NCBI GenBank assembly: GCA_963969495.1
Contig: OZ018320.1
Span: forward strand, 77,745,313 to 77,809,312
Length of the DNA: 64,000 bases
DNA from: Ceratothoa steindachneri
Lineage: Eukaryota > Arthropoda > Malacostraca > Isopoda > Cymothoidae
Reading direction: 5' to 3'
Position numbers and translations under genes: made by a program. The notes below the pieces were generated by a model, which saw only the letters and a list, made by a program, of their open reading frames with translations, had not been told where the DNA came from and made no database searches. Positions 34,001 through 45,156 of the stretch are shown here, piece after piece. Each line of letters starts with the position of its first letter. The stretch's first letter is position 1.

Positions 34001-36100
34001 ACTCGTGATTAAACTTCCCCATAGTTTGTGTTACGTTAGTCTAGTGACCTGAATGCGAGCTTTGAAAACCTGCGATAATTAAGCCAAGGCCGCAAGGCAA
34101 AAATCTGAGCACCAGTAACCGACCAAGTCAGGCGCATGCAGACCTAATGACTCAGGAATCAAGATACCCCACCCCTCTTTCTATCCCCGATCTAACGATG
34201 GACGAGCATAACCTTGACATAGTGCCTGCTCGCTTGAGAACTGTGCCAACAGAGATTCTCCCAGATAGGGACTTGTCCTTACACAGGCTGAGAGCAAAAA
34301 CTGGGAAGCGGTACACATATCGGTGGCTGGCAGTCATAAGAGGAGGATGAAGGTGTGTGTGTGTGGGGGGGGGGTATTTAGAAAGCCAATCAAACTTGAG
34401 AGATAAGATAACTTTCTTGGGGGAAGGAAGAAAAGGTTCGGCGAAATTGGGGGAAAAATATTTTACAAAACAAATCAGGTTTTGTATTAAGCCAAGTATC
34501 GTAGTAAATAGTTAATGAATTAATATGAATAATTGGATAACAGTTGAAATACGTTTATCTAGGTCGGATGCATGGTAAAAATAACTAAGGCGTTTCTTCA
34601 GAAATTGGGTCATCGACTAGTGGAAGCGGGACGAACGTGACGTCACACGAGACCGATCTGCCAACTCGCAAGGCTGCTTGCACAGTGTGCGATAACTGCT
34701 GTACCAGACAAAACAGTTTGTACGGTACCTGCAATGTTTTCTTATATATTTTATGATGATATAAAAGTTATCCCACCTTTCAGTAAAACTTTTCCGCAAA
34801 TGCTTCCAAACAGGCACAAAAAAGGAGGTACAAACGGACCGAGACAAGCACACTACATATTTCGAATTGTTGCAATCGATGGTATGTGGCAACTTTTATT
34901 TTCCCTTAAACACTCCACCTCTACTCTCCCTCTCTCTTTCGCTCTCCCCTCCAGCCTCTCTTATCGTTAAAAGGGAGAGTGTGAAATCTGGGTCATAAGC
35001 CATCGTGTGAACTTGGTTCCACTGCCCTCCTTTCCTCGAAGGGGAGGGCGCCAGAAGCATAAGACCTTCTTAACGGAGGCCTCCTCAGCCAAACGAAATG
35101 CTGTTGTAACTCGGTGGCGGAAGCCTATAATAATATCCAGTATGGAGATGTATTTCATATTATGCTGTACAGCATCTGATAGTGTCGCGGGGGGAAAGTA
35201 TGTCACAGACGAGGTGAGAGGGAGGGGGGGGGGGGCAACACTTCTCAGTGTCGCTGGGGTCTCATTGCAATGAATCAGAATTACAGTCCAAATGAGTGAA
35301 AGTCGAATACTAAAGCTGGTTCGTCCCGATATTCTAAAAAAAACCACGAAACCATGCAATTTGAACACTTCCTACGCCACACTGGAATTAATTTCCCAAA
35401 CGGGAGGGGGGGGGGGTAACAAGATGGCGCCCATCAACTAGCACAAAAAACAGCGAGGAACGAACAAGAAGATCGAATACAGGAGTTGAACTTGAATGGT
35501 GAAAATGAACATACAAGGAAGAACAAAATGAGAGAGCGGAGATGAGAAGGCCAACGTAAAAAACGAGGTAGACAACGCGAAATGTTGTTGCGAGGTATTG
35601 GATGGGAGAAACGCAATGGGGTGGGGGTGGGGGGAATGGTGACGTATGGCTCAAAGGTTATATAAAACTTAAGCCATATCGAAAGCTTTGAAGTGGCAGT
35701 GTGTATGTATGTGAGTGCGTGCGCGAGGTAGCAATAATGTCCATCGTCAATAGTGCTTATATCGAGTGGGTACCATTGAAAGGCGTTTAACGGGGAGGCC
35801 GACAACACGCCGAGAATGGAAGAAGACGAATGCAAAGAGTGGGAGAGAACAGTAACAGGAAGAGTAAAAAGAGGTTAATAAGGATAATAATGCTGCAATA
35901 ATAAACTCTAAATAATGCACAGATGCTAGTGGCTGCAAAACACAACTTTCCAAACTACGAACTTTAAGACCCAAACGATGGAACAAAAGAGGGAATGCGC
36001 AGACATCCCACAAGGAATTGGGTGATAATGATTAATAAATAAATAAATCCCAAACGAATGTTATTATTGCCCTGGGAATTAAAAGGAAACAGATGAGTGT
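31051..36100. other. Intronic sequence with no recognised gene
   Basis: 31250-31790 is AT-rich and featureless. 31800-33000 is pyrimidine-rich on the plus strand and gives two long chance frames without motifs. 33062-33180 contains a block with GGCGACTAAAACC on the minus strand, a word I associate with the tails of arthropod non-LTR elements, but no coding part adjoins it. 33200-36000 is simple intronic DNA with several G-runs (33178, 33496, 35226, 35406). Confidence 0.45.
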
Positions 36101-36129
36101 GATGTAGCTATAGCGAATTCGGTCTGAAC

Positions 36130-36800
36130 ATCGCGGGAGTATGTGATGAGGGTCACGCGTGAAAACATCCTCAAAACACATTTTGTAGCGAGAGGCGAAA
36201 AGCGGTTAGAGATTATTTTAAGAAGCAAAGGAATAAAGATGATTAATATGAGTGATCGCCGCGAAGGAGAAAACAAGCAAGGGAGTGTAATAAAGAGGAA
36301 ATTACGTTCACCGAATGGGGACTTTGGATGTCTCAAACACGTTTAGAAAAGCAAAGACAAAGAAAATGACAAAGAAAAAAACAAAAAAAAACAAAAACAG
36401 TGGGTGATTATGAACCTGATTGATTGAGTAAATTGCCCCTTCCCCATACAAAGGAGCATTCTTCTATGATGGAGTCGATACCAGTGAAAAAAAGGGGAAA
36501 AAATAAAAGGGGTAAGAAGAATAAAGCAAAAACAAAGGAAATGGAGAGGGAATAAACATAGGAAAAGAAAGGGATATTATGAGAAATGGAGAAAGACGAA
36601 ATTAGGAGGAAAATTGGGATAATATTGAAAAAGGCGGAAAGAAGGGAAACAAAAAAAAGAAAAAACAAAAAACGAAAGAAATGAGAAAATGAATAAAAAG
36701 GGAAGGTGGAAACAAAAGGAAAATAAAATATATAAAAAAGGAGACAACTAAGATTAAAAAAGTAAAAATAGACACGAACAAGAAAGTGAAATGAAAATCT
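36130..36800. repeat. Purine-rich tract
   Basis: The plus strand is overwhelmingly A and G, especially 36480-36800, with many GAAA, GGAA and AAAAC words and few pyrimidines. No periodic unit is clear. Such tracts can adopt triplex structures, but no function can be claimed. Confidence 0.7.
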
Positions 36801-37361
36801 TTATGGAAGGGGGGGGGGTCTTAAGGGCTTCCGGAAATCCCCTTTCCAAACTGTACTAGGAAAGCGGGGGGGGAAGGGGCGATGCAACTCTTCTTTGCAT
36901 ACACCCACGTGCGTGTAGAGGTGTGAGGTAACCAATGGTAGGGAAGGAGGGATTACACAGGGTTTTTTCATTCTCAATAGATAGGTCGGTGCAAGAGGAA
37001 AAAAAAATAAACATGTAAGAAGGTAAAAGGGGGTAGAGCGACCCCCATCTACACGCACCCTTACACATTCACCCCTCGGCAAATGGCAATTTCGGACAGC
37101 AGAAACGAGGAACCCCTCCCGCTGCCCCCTGGCACAGATACGAGGCGCTCCCTTTCCTCTCCTTTCGAGACGAGTGTGGGCGGGGCCAGCTGGACTATGG
37201 GGACATGGGGGAGGGGGTAGCGCCTCTCCCCAAGTTGGGAGAAAGTGATCTCCCCCGGGAAAACCTTTCTATTCCTAATGAGCTCTCGTAGAGTCTAGTT
37301 TCTCCCGCCGCGACACACACACACCCTGTCAAAAGGACGAGATGCAAACTAAGGACATGCA

Positions 37362-37473
<112 letters not shown>

Positions 37474-37689
37474 TCGAGAGAAGTTTGTGTAACCAACAAG
37501 TTAGGCGAAAATAAAATATGCGGAAAATTCCGAGAACAATTAGACTCATTTGGGTCATAGGGATGAGGGGGCGAAAGTCTCAATTCGCAAAGGCGGGGGG
37601 GGGGAAAGCTTCCAGGAACCAAGACCAACCAAGGAAAGAGGAGTCTTTCAAAATGACGACTTCGAAATAAAGATGGGCGCAACGAGCGA

Positions 37690-38030
37690 AACAGTGATAA
37701 AAAGGAGAAATGTGATCCGGATGGGAGGAAGGGATCCAACCCGACGAAATGAGGAAGATAGCCAACCAAAGGAAACGAGCAATAGATCACAACCAACGTA
37801 ATTAGGAAGAGTTCCAAACCTACGAAATGAGCAAATGACGCAAACAAACGAAATAAGGAACGGATCCAAACCATTAAATGAGCAAGGTATCAAACTCAAC
37901 GAAATGCGGAAGGAATCCAACCTAACGGAGTGAAGAAGGGATCCAACTTAAAGACGAGGAAGTGATATAACCCAATGAAATGAGGATGGTATCCATCCAG
38001 TGAAATGACGAATGGATCCAACCTAATAAA
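37690..38030. repeat. Degenerate 26-bp minisatellite, left block
   Basis: About 12 units related to GATCCAACC-AACGAAATGAGGAAGG repeat head to tail with substantial drift. The last unit runs directly into an I-type retrotransposon fragment at 38030. The same unit family resumes at about 43003 on the other side of copy C. Confidence 0.8.
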
Positions 38031-38632
38031 GTCAAGACACGTATGTCCGCCAATAAAAGCGGTAGGCGAGCTTCGAAATAGAGTGGAACCTAGCCCTCGC
38101 TGAACCAAATTCACCCACGGTGAAAGCGTTCGGGCGGAGCTTGTAGCGCATAGAGGCGTATCACTTCTCTCTAAGAGCCATCTCAGACTCCGCTTAGCAC
38201 CAAGGAAGCGGACAGTGTACAAAACGACCAGACGTTATGAGAGTACCCAAGAAAAACTCAACAGCCTCATCAACCGACCTAAACTTCTCGAATGGGATAG
38301 AGAAATCCGACCTTACCTGAAATGCAAGCCACCGCGCTCGCGCCAAACACCTTTGAGGTGGTTTCTCTGGTGGCAACGGCTCAGGAAAAAATATATTTGA
38401 ATTATAACGTGAACACTACCATGAAGTCACCCACATTCAACACAATGATCTCACGCTGTCCGATCAAGTCGGCAAAGACATGGCCACTGGGATTAATTGT
38501 GTAGTTCCCTAAGAGGGGTGCCTAACGTTCAGATCTTCGAGGAGGAGAAAGGGCCTAGCAACCGTGGTACGACGAGGGGAAAGCTGGCTGTATTGAAGTG
38601 ATCTGACGGAGGAATATACGCTGAAATATATT
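38030..38632 (-). mobile_element. I-type retrotransposon endonuclease fragment, copy E
   Basis: From 38632 the minus strand reads into the endonuclease at the SAYIPP region and continues through the end of the endonuclease (PRWCLARARWLAFQ near 38350) into the linker, ending at the KHAR..SWRAYV helix at 38030. It begins exactly where the 3' poly(A) of copy C ends, so it is a second case of a 5'-truncated copy lying directly downstream of a 3' end. It has a deletion near 38440 and several stops. Confidence 0.75.
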
Positions 38633-38864
38633 TTTTTCATCACTAATCAGACAACTGCCTATTAGGTCATAATTCACCATAATCATCCATAGCCTAATGC
38701 TAAGCTAGATTAAAAAGAGGTGCAAAAACACCAAGACGTAAAACATATCCAGAACAAATAAAAAACAAAGATAAAAAGAAAAACAAAACAAGTAGGAAAC
38801 ACGTTCCGGAGTCGGGGGTAGGCCTGCCTCCCCACGGCGCAGGAACATGCGATCTACAACATAG

Positions 38865-39400
38865 TCAAATAAAATGGAGGAGGCTAGCCTCATCCAAAAA
38901 GTCAGATAGTCCATAACTCTGTGTACACAAACCCGTTCCAAGTACAAGAGACAGGCGGCAGCAACCCCACTCGTCTCGATAGGCAACGTGTGCTAAGATC
39001 AGCCAGACTGAGACATTCAACAAGAATGTGTCGAAGAGTCCGGGGGACAACGCAGTCGTCGCGATAAGATGAGGAGAGCACTGCATCAAATGGCAGCGCG
39101 TTCGGCGAGTGTGCCCAATTCGAAGACGACAGAAAGCAACGTGAAGCCGTCGCGGCAGGAAGGGGGGCGTTCCATGGGAACAGTCGTGGCTCAATGGCAC
39201 GTAACTTTAGGCTCCTCTCAGGTCTCCCATCTTCTTTGACAAGCAGCCCGGAGGGATGCCTTCCATGTAGTTGGTGTGATGAAGAGCGAGACGCTGGTCT
39301 GGTAGCCTAGTTTTCGCAGACTCTTTGGTGCTCGCGTCGGCGAGCTCATTCCCCGCAATTCGCACATATCCAGGAACCCATCAGAAGATAATCTCGACAT
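38865..39400 (-). pseudogene. C-terminal Cys/His domain remnant, copy C
   Basis: The frame 39200-38865 contains RRLHVAFCRLRIGHTRRTRC and, downstream, the L.LGTGLCTQSYGLSDFL equivalent of copy B. 39400-39218 carries the preceding segment up to the AACQRRWET motif. A frameshift in the HILVECP region replaces it with unrelated residues. Confidence 0.65.
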
Positions 39401-39439
39401 CCGCCCGCCTCAGAACCAGAGGCACCACCTGCCCGAGAG

Positions 39440-40080
39440 CTATACCAGGCTCTCTAAGAAGTTTTCTATCCTTAACCGCAAAGGGCTTAAGGTATGATTG
39501 GTATCTATCGGCGACATAGACACCGTCGAGATCGGCCGCGGATACAAAGAGTCGTTAGCGACTGAGAGAGACGCCGTGCTCGCGCGTACAAGCGCATAAT
39601 GCAGTGTATGGCGCAAAGCGAGTGGAATTTCCCCGGCATCGACAATTAGGCTCTCATTAGGGGGCGTTGGAAAGGCACCGGTAGCCAGGCGGATACCGGT
39701 GTGATGGAACGAGGCCACCTTTCGCAATACACGCTCAGCTGCCTATGCGTAAACTCGTATCCGTAGTAAAGCTTCGAACGAAGTAAAAATCCGTAGAAAA
39801 GTAAGTCAGTAGCCTTATAAGCACCCCAAGTGCTCGACGTTACGGTACTTAGGATCACTTCTACCCACGCTAGGGGCATTCTAAGACTGCTTTATGAGCC
39901 TTCCAGGTGAGGCGTCGGTCGAAAAAAAATAAGGAAATGGTGCGAATCTACCACTTCCAAGCGAGACCCGTTTAGGAACAAGCCCGGGTCGGAGTGGAGC
40001 AGGGGATAACGTTAGAAGTGTACCCTCTTGTCTTAGCCAAGGAAAGCCGAAATTCAGAAGTGCAGATTGAGACACGTCCC
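39440..40080 (-). pseudogene. RT thumb and connection remnant, copy C
   Basis: Readable pieces are MRKVASFHHTGIRLATGAFP (39727) and the thumb region before it (40075-39880), parallel to copy B 3785-4090. RT motifs before the thumb are absent. Confidence 0.6.
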
Positions 40081-40301
40081 ATCGCTCCCATCGTGTGGTT
40101 TTTATGATACCGTATCGCTATGCCAGGATAGATTGATCTATCTCCGCGACGAGAGTAGTCATTCGCTAGGATTTTAGGAGGATAATCTCTGACCAGATCA
40201 TGTTAAACAAATCTAACGTATCTGTCAAAGCATGGCATACGGGACATCTTCCGGATCAGGGTATGTGTCTGCGCATGAAGCGAGAGCTTATCGCAACCCA
40301 C

Positions 40302-41320
40302 TCAATGTAAACCTGTCGTTGAAGAGTTCTCCGCCTCTGGAGATAAAGTCCAGTCAGCAGTGTTTGGCGACATTACGACGTGCATTGAATGTTGAATGAG
40401 CAGCATCTCGGCTAGAGAAGTGGAGAGAGCGGACGCGGTGTCTGACTGCGGTCCAATTCTTTTGGAGAACGGGTGGGCGGTGGGATGTCCTGCGAGAACT
40501 TGCCCCGAATCCTTTTGATTCGTTAAATGAAAACACATATGCCCGCCAGGAAGAGTAGCGGGCGTGCTTTGAAATATACCGGAACCTAACCCAAACTCAA
40601 ATATTTCGGGCGCCACTTATAGCGCATGTAGGTATATTGCTTCTGTCTGAGCACCGTCTCACACTCGGCTGACGAGAAAGAAGTGGACGGCGTACAGAAC
40701 GACCATATATTCTAAGAATAGTAGTTAGAGCCAGGGAGATGAGGTTGTCGGAGAAAAATTAACGGCACCATCCACAGACCTAAACTTCTCGAAAGAGAGA
40801 GAGAGATTAGTTATTTACTGAAATGAGGACCACGGCGCTCGTTTTCGGCGGCAGCGGCCAAGAAAATGATAGGTGAATGGGAAAATGATCACTACCATGG
40901 AGGTCATCGACAATCTCTCATATAAATTTGGGCTGTGCATCCGGAGAGCACAGGGATAGAATAAGGTAGGAGAATGAAGTGGTTCTCGGAAAGCGATGCG
41001 TAAACTCATCCACATTTAGGACACCTATCTTCAGCTCGTCGATCAGGTCGGCAAAGATCTGACCACTGGAAATGATCGAGTAGTCGCTCCAAAGGGGTGT
41101 CTACCGTTCAAATTCCCAAGTAGTAAAATAGCTTGGGTAACCGTGCAACGACGCGGCGGGAGTCCCCCACGTTAAAGTCACCTGACGGTGGAATGTAAGC
41201 GTTAATAACAGTATATCTCCTATCTAGGTGCAGCTGCACAGCAATTGCCTGGAAGGAGGTATCTAGAGCGAGGAGAAGAACAGGGTGTAAATTGCGCATC
41301 CTTCCACTTGGCACCGATCT
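40302..41320 (-). pseudogene. Endonuclease and linker remnant, copy C
   Basis: The frame 41314-41108 gives LDTSFQAIAVQLHLDRRYTV then YIPPSGDFNVGDSRRVVARL, the mid part of the endonuclease. Later pieces at 41015-40815 and 40616-40302 match the SDHFPI region and the linker to the FSTSFAEM.. segment. Frameshifts occur about every 200 bp. The GDLNG catalytic block is degraded. Confidence 0.65.
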
Positions 41321-41399
41321 CGTGGTAGTGGGGTCGCAAAATCATTATACCCCGGGAGGGTGGGCAGGGGGCACGTGCCTAGATGGCCCGGAGTCCACG

Positions 41400-42060
41400 A
41401 CAAGATACGGGAGCTTTCTTTTCTTCAAAGAGAAGACCCTCACGGGAATGGCCGTACGCTTCCCGAATGCAGAACTCTGGGCGCTGTTGGTCGGACAATG
41501 CGCTGAAGGCCATGCGAGTCTTTTCCTCCCTCCGCCTCGAAACCTTAGGCATGCGGGGGTCCCTCCTTTGGAGGATGCACTGTTTCCGAGGTACCCAGCC
41601 CAGCCCTGGGTGTTGGCATAGGAGCCTCCGGGACCATGTGCATCTCAGGAGGAGGGCTCCATGTAGCCCCCCCCCCCAAGCATCACGGATCCCAATAAAG
41701 GACTGCCCTGTCGTGTTTCGTCTTCTCGCGCAGACTTGAAATGCAGGACTGCAGGAGCTCGGACCGACGGGCCCTGCCTTCCTTTGGCAGCACCTGGTAT
41801 AGGAAACGAAGGACTGCGGCTGGTAGCTAGATGAGGTCCCCTGAAGGCCCCTTCAATAAAGATGGAGAGAGGGAAACCACCCCACCCGTAGGCCTAGGAG
41901 AGGAGAAAACACTATAAGTGGGTTGAAAGAGCAGCCGGGAGAAAACACAGGAAGGCACCTCCTTTTCAGAGGTGGAGCTGCCCGATAACGGCTCCAAAGA
42001 TGAAAAAGGTAAAGGCCCATTGCCGCATGGCGATGGTGAGAGGGGTGCCAGCACTTGCAT
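41400..42060 (-). pseudogene. ORF1 remnant, copy C
   Basis: Minus-strand pieces match the end of copy B ORF1 (R..IPVRVFSL-like reading at 41440-41460, the ALSDQQRPELCI-type stretch at 41480-41510) and its N-terminal low-complexity part (42060-41827: SSLEPLSGSSTSEKEVPS). The central zinc-knuckle region is missing. Confidence 0.55.
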
Positions 42061-42070
42061 CGTCCTCCTA

Positions 42071-43002
42071 GATACCTAGAGAGAGCGAGCCGGCGCTTGG
42101 AGGGGGATCTTCATGCATTTTCCCACCTTTGCCTTCTGTGGTAACCATTTTATTGGCATAAAAGAAAAAAAAAGGGGCACATGGAAAGTAGATACTATGA
42201 CCTCCCAATGAATTGGGAGGTTAAGAGAAAATCACCAGAGGATCAGTAATTCCAGAATGTGATCATTTACACATACTCGGTCAGGTCCAGCGCTGTTGGG
42301 CCCACCATTTAGGCGAAATTGTTCTGGATCTTTAACCATAAAGGATGGTGCCGGCATAGCCTATGAGTACTGGATGAAGGTGAGCAGAGTCAACGGCCCG
42401 ACTCATCCCGTACCTGATACTTGCCTTAGCCAGAGGGGGGCTTTCGGCCATCTTAGCAGATCGGGACCTCACTGCCACTCGTCTAAGGCTCATAAGAGGA
42501 CGAAAGTGCGCCGGTCAGACAGAACCTGTGTGGAGAGGAGAGCAAGTGTGGAAAGGGGTAGGAGGACATGTAATTAAGAGAAGTAAAGATAGCTTGGGTC
42601 CCTAATGTGTAGGGTGGGTGATCACTTATTATTATCATACCCTTGTGCCTCGTGATTCCAGGATGGCATGCAGTCCACCAAGGCACCATGGCTATCGGTG
42701 TCCTGGTGGGAACACTCCTACTAGTACAGAGTGCGGGTAGTAAAGGTTGAGGGGATACTCGTAATAATAATAATAATAATAATAAAATAATAAACAAATA
42801 ATAACACAAATAATAATAATGAATACTACTACTAAAAAGATAAAGTAGGGTGCGAGGGGATGAGGGTAAAGCGCACCAACAACTTTCCCAGGTCCCATGG
42901 GAGAGTCCCAGTCAACCCAGAGACGGGCGCTCCCTAATTTGTACTCAGACCGACAGGAGGACATGCACCTCCGCCGGCACCCCCTGTGGGAGAGGGGAAT
43001 GC
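42071..43002. other. Unassigned sequence between copy C and the minisatellite
   Basis: It contains a small hairpin (CCTCCCAAT-GA-ATTGGGAGG, 42202-42221), an ATA/ATAA simple repeat (42764-42830) and otherwise unique-looking G/C-balanced sequence. It could be the 5' UTR of copy C, but it does not resemble the sequence upstream of ORF1 in copy B. Confidence 0.4.
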
Positions 43003-43165
43003 AACCCAACAGAACGAAAGGAGAGGGGATCCAACGCAACGGAATGAGGAAGAGATCGAACTCCACGACATGGGATCCAATCCAACGAAATGAAGATGGG
43101 ATCAAATCCAACGAAATCAGGATGGGATCCAGCCCGATTATCTGAAGACGTGATCCAACCAAATG
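43003..43165. repeat. Degenerate 26-bp minisatellite, right block
   Basis: About seven units of the same family as 37690-38030 (GGGATCCAA, CCAACGAAATGA and GATGG words in register). The two blocks flank the interval with copies C and E. Confidence 0.75.
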
Positions 43166-44349
43166 AAATACGACGTTCTTAAATGAATCGCACATTGAGA
43201 GACGAAATCGAAGCTAAACAAAGACGTCGAAGCGTTTTGGAGGCCCAAAATTGAAACGGGGGGATTCAAATAACAAACAAAAATGATAAGAATAATGATT
43301 ATAGAATAAAACCAATATTATGGATGCGAGGCTGTATTTGCACGCCTCAACTCGCCCAAGAGCGAGGTACAGAGGACAAAAACACAGAAGAAACAACTGG
43401 GACAACATAAGAAAATAATGAACGAAAAAATATCACGGAATGACGACGCCATTGGAAGGAAGATAAAAGATACAAAAAAAAATCATGGACGCAACGAGAG
43501 ATTGGAACCGGCTAAATATAAGCCCAAATAACGTGGTCAATTAATAGCGCCATCTGTCCTTATTCAAGGGGGAGGGGGGCTACCGACTGGATATTGAAAT
43601 TCCCATAAAGATCAGAATAACAATCGATGGCAGCTCCGTAGGCACCTAAAACTGAACCTTCTTGGGGGAGGGGGAGGTGCTGGAAGACCGGTAGTACTGT
43701 TTTGTTACTAATTAGCGAGGAGGGAACCTTTCATAAAGGGAGTTTGGATTGAGAAACTCCTTCGATAGTGTGCGGAAGGGAGGAGTAATGTGTTGTGTGC
43801 GCGAACGGGAAGAGAACGCCGTTGTGATTGGCTATGTGTGTGGATGGAGCTGCCTGTGACCACAACGCGCCACCAGTAGGCAAATGAATAAAGTGAGGGA
43901 ATAAAAATAAAATGATAAGAAGGATAAAGAACAGAAAGGGTCGATGACGGGAGGGAAGAGCGCACCCCCGAAGGCAGAACGGACCTCAACTTGCCTCTAA
44001 GGGCAGAAGGGGGCTTAAACATCCTGCCTAACATACCTCGCCAAATCATCTCAACATTGGGGCAACATAACTAACCTGCATGCGCGCGTCAATATAACAT
44101 GATAAAAAAAAACGGAAACCAACGTTAGCATCTCGGGCAAAACACTGAAAAAAAATATACGTGAAGGAAGTGAAGATGTTTGGAAGGAGGGACCAGGGAC
44201 CGCTGGGGAAGGAGGGGGGGTATTCTCTCTTGGTGGGGATACGAGAGGAATAGGAGCAATAATGGGGAGGGAAGCTCGACCTTGAGGTGCGTTCAGCCAC
44301 TCAGTGCCCTTAGGGAGCAAGGGCGAGGTACGCCGGAAAGAGGTACTCA
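43166..44349. other. Intronic sequence, no gene recognised
   Basis: Simple intronic DNA. A stretch at 43580-43660 is related to the distal part of the SINE at 28700-29075. The 44051-44350 open reading that continues the ftz-f1 exon frame is past the donor site and is not coding. Confidence 0.5.
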
Positions 44350-44350
44350 C

Positions 44351-45156
44351 CCGCAGGTCCTTGAAGAAGTACGAGTTTCGCGCCCAGTCCACCTGCGAGA
44401 AGAGGTTCTGGTCGAGCACCTTGCACAGGAGCTCGAAGAGGTCCACTTCGCACTGGTTGTACGTCTGGTTCTGGATGAGCGAAAAGAGCGACTGTTGCCA
44501 CTCCGCATCGTCCACCTGCGCCACCAGCTGGCGGATGAGAGGAGGCACGCGACCGCCCGAACCCCCGTTGCTGTTCAGGGAGGCTCCACCGCCGCTCGCG
44601 CTAGCCCCTCCGCCCCCACTAGCACCACCTCCAGCAGAGCTACCGCTACCAACACCCACCACGCCCACGCGTCCATTACCACTGCCGCCACCTCCACTCG
44701 ATGAGCTTCCTCCTCCTCCCCCACCGGGAACACCACCTCCTGCCGGCACCGCCGCGGTGGTTCCTGCCGTCGGGGGGCCCCCGCTCACCCACAAGAGATC
44801 CTGGGTTCCCATGACGGCGGTAGCATTGGGGCCACCGGGGGAAACGGTCAGTGTGGCCCCAGGTGGGGGCAAGGCTCCCACGACCTGCATGGGTGCGGGT
44901 GAGGAGTCAGGGGAGGACGTGGAGGAGGATAGGAAGGGGCTCTGGATCTCCTCTTTGATGGGGGAGGCTCCTGAGTAGGCCGCCGTCGAATAGGTGATGC
45001 CGACAGCCGTCGTGGCCGGCACTCCACGTGACGTCATGATGCCTGGGTGGGTCATCTGCTGCCGCTGGCGCATCATCTGCATCTTGCGCGCCCGGTCCCG
45101 CTTGTACATGGGACCGAACTTGTTTCTTCCACCTCTCATCCGGTCCGCTCGCACAG
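44351..45156 (-). CDS. ftz-f1: ftz-f1 nuclear receptor (NR5A), exon with FTZ-F1 box, hinge and start of LBD
   Basis: FTZ-F1 is an orphan nuclear receptor that acts in the nucleus as a monomeric transcription factor; in arthropods it is a competence factor in moulting. The exon starts at acceptor gcag|CT (phase 1) with AVRADRMRGGRNKFGPMYKR, the FTZ-F1 box that extends DNA contact past the zinc fingers. A basic stretch follows, then IKEE at residues 67-70, which fits a sumoylation consensus. A Gly/Ser-rich hinge occupies about residues 140-202. LBD helices start at VPPLIRQLV (about 203), and TYNQCEVDLFEL and FSQVDWARNS are highly conserved. The donor is CTGCGG|gtgagt at 44350. The exon is 806 nt. 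The downstream open reading to 44051 is intron. No start codon is present here. Confidence 0.95.

Larger units (their letters stand above)
38633..42070 (-). mobile_element. I-type non-LTR retrotransposon, copy C (decayed, internal deletions)
   Basis: On the minus strand: ORF1 remnants (42060-41400), endonuclease and linker (41320-40302), a short RT stretch (about 40140-39870), the connection region (39727-39440), part of the region after RNase H, the C-terminal domain (39200-38865) and a 3' UTR with the conserved hairpin and an A-rich end at about 38633. Two deletions, near 40040-40130 and near 39400-39440, remove the YVDD box and the RNase H core. The copy is much more diverged than A and B, hence older. 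Confidence 0.8.

Noticed and set aside
44051..44350. Extension of the ftz-f1 exon to the stop at 44051
   Set aside because: The conserved LBD text ends exactly at a strong donor (CGG|gtgagt) and continues with VDDQ in the exon at 26959; the extra residues have no family match.
44180..44978. Long plus-strand Pro/Arg-rich open frames
   Set aside because: They are antisense readings of the Gly/Ser-rich hinge and LBD of the ftz-f1 exon; composition is explained by the complementary codons.
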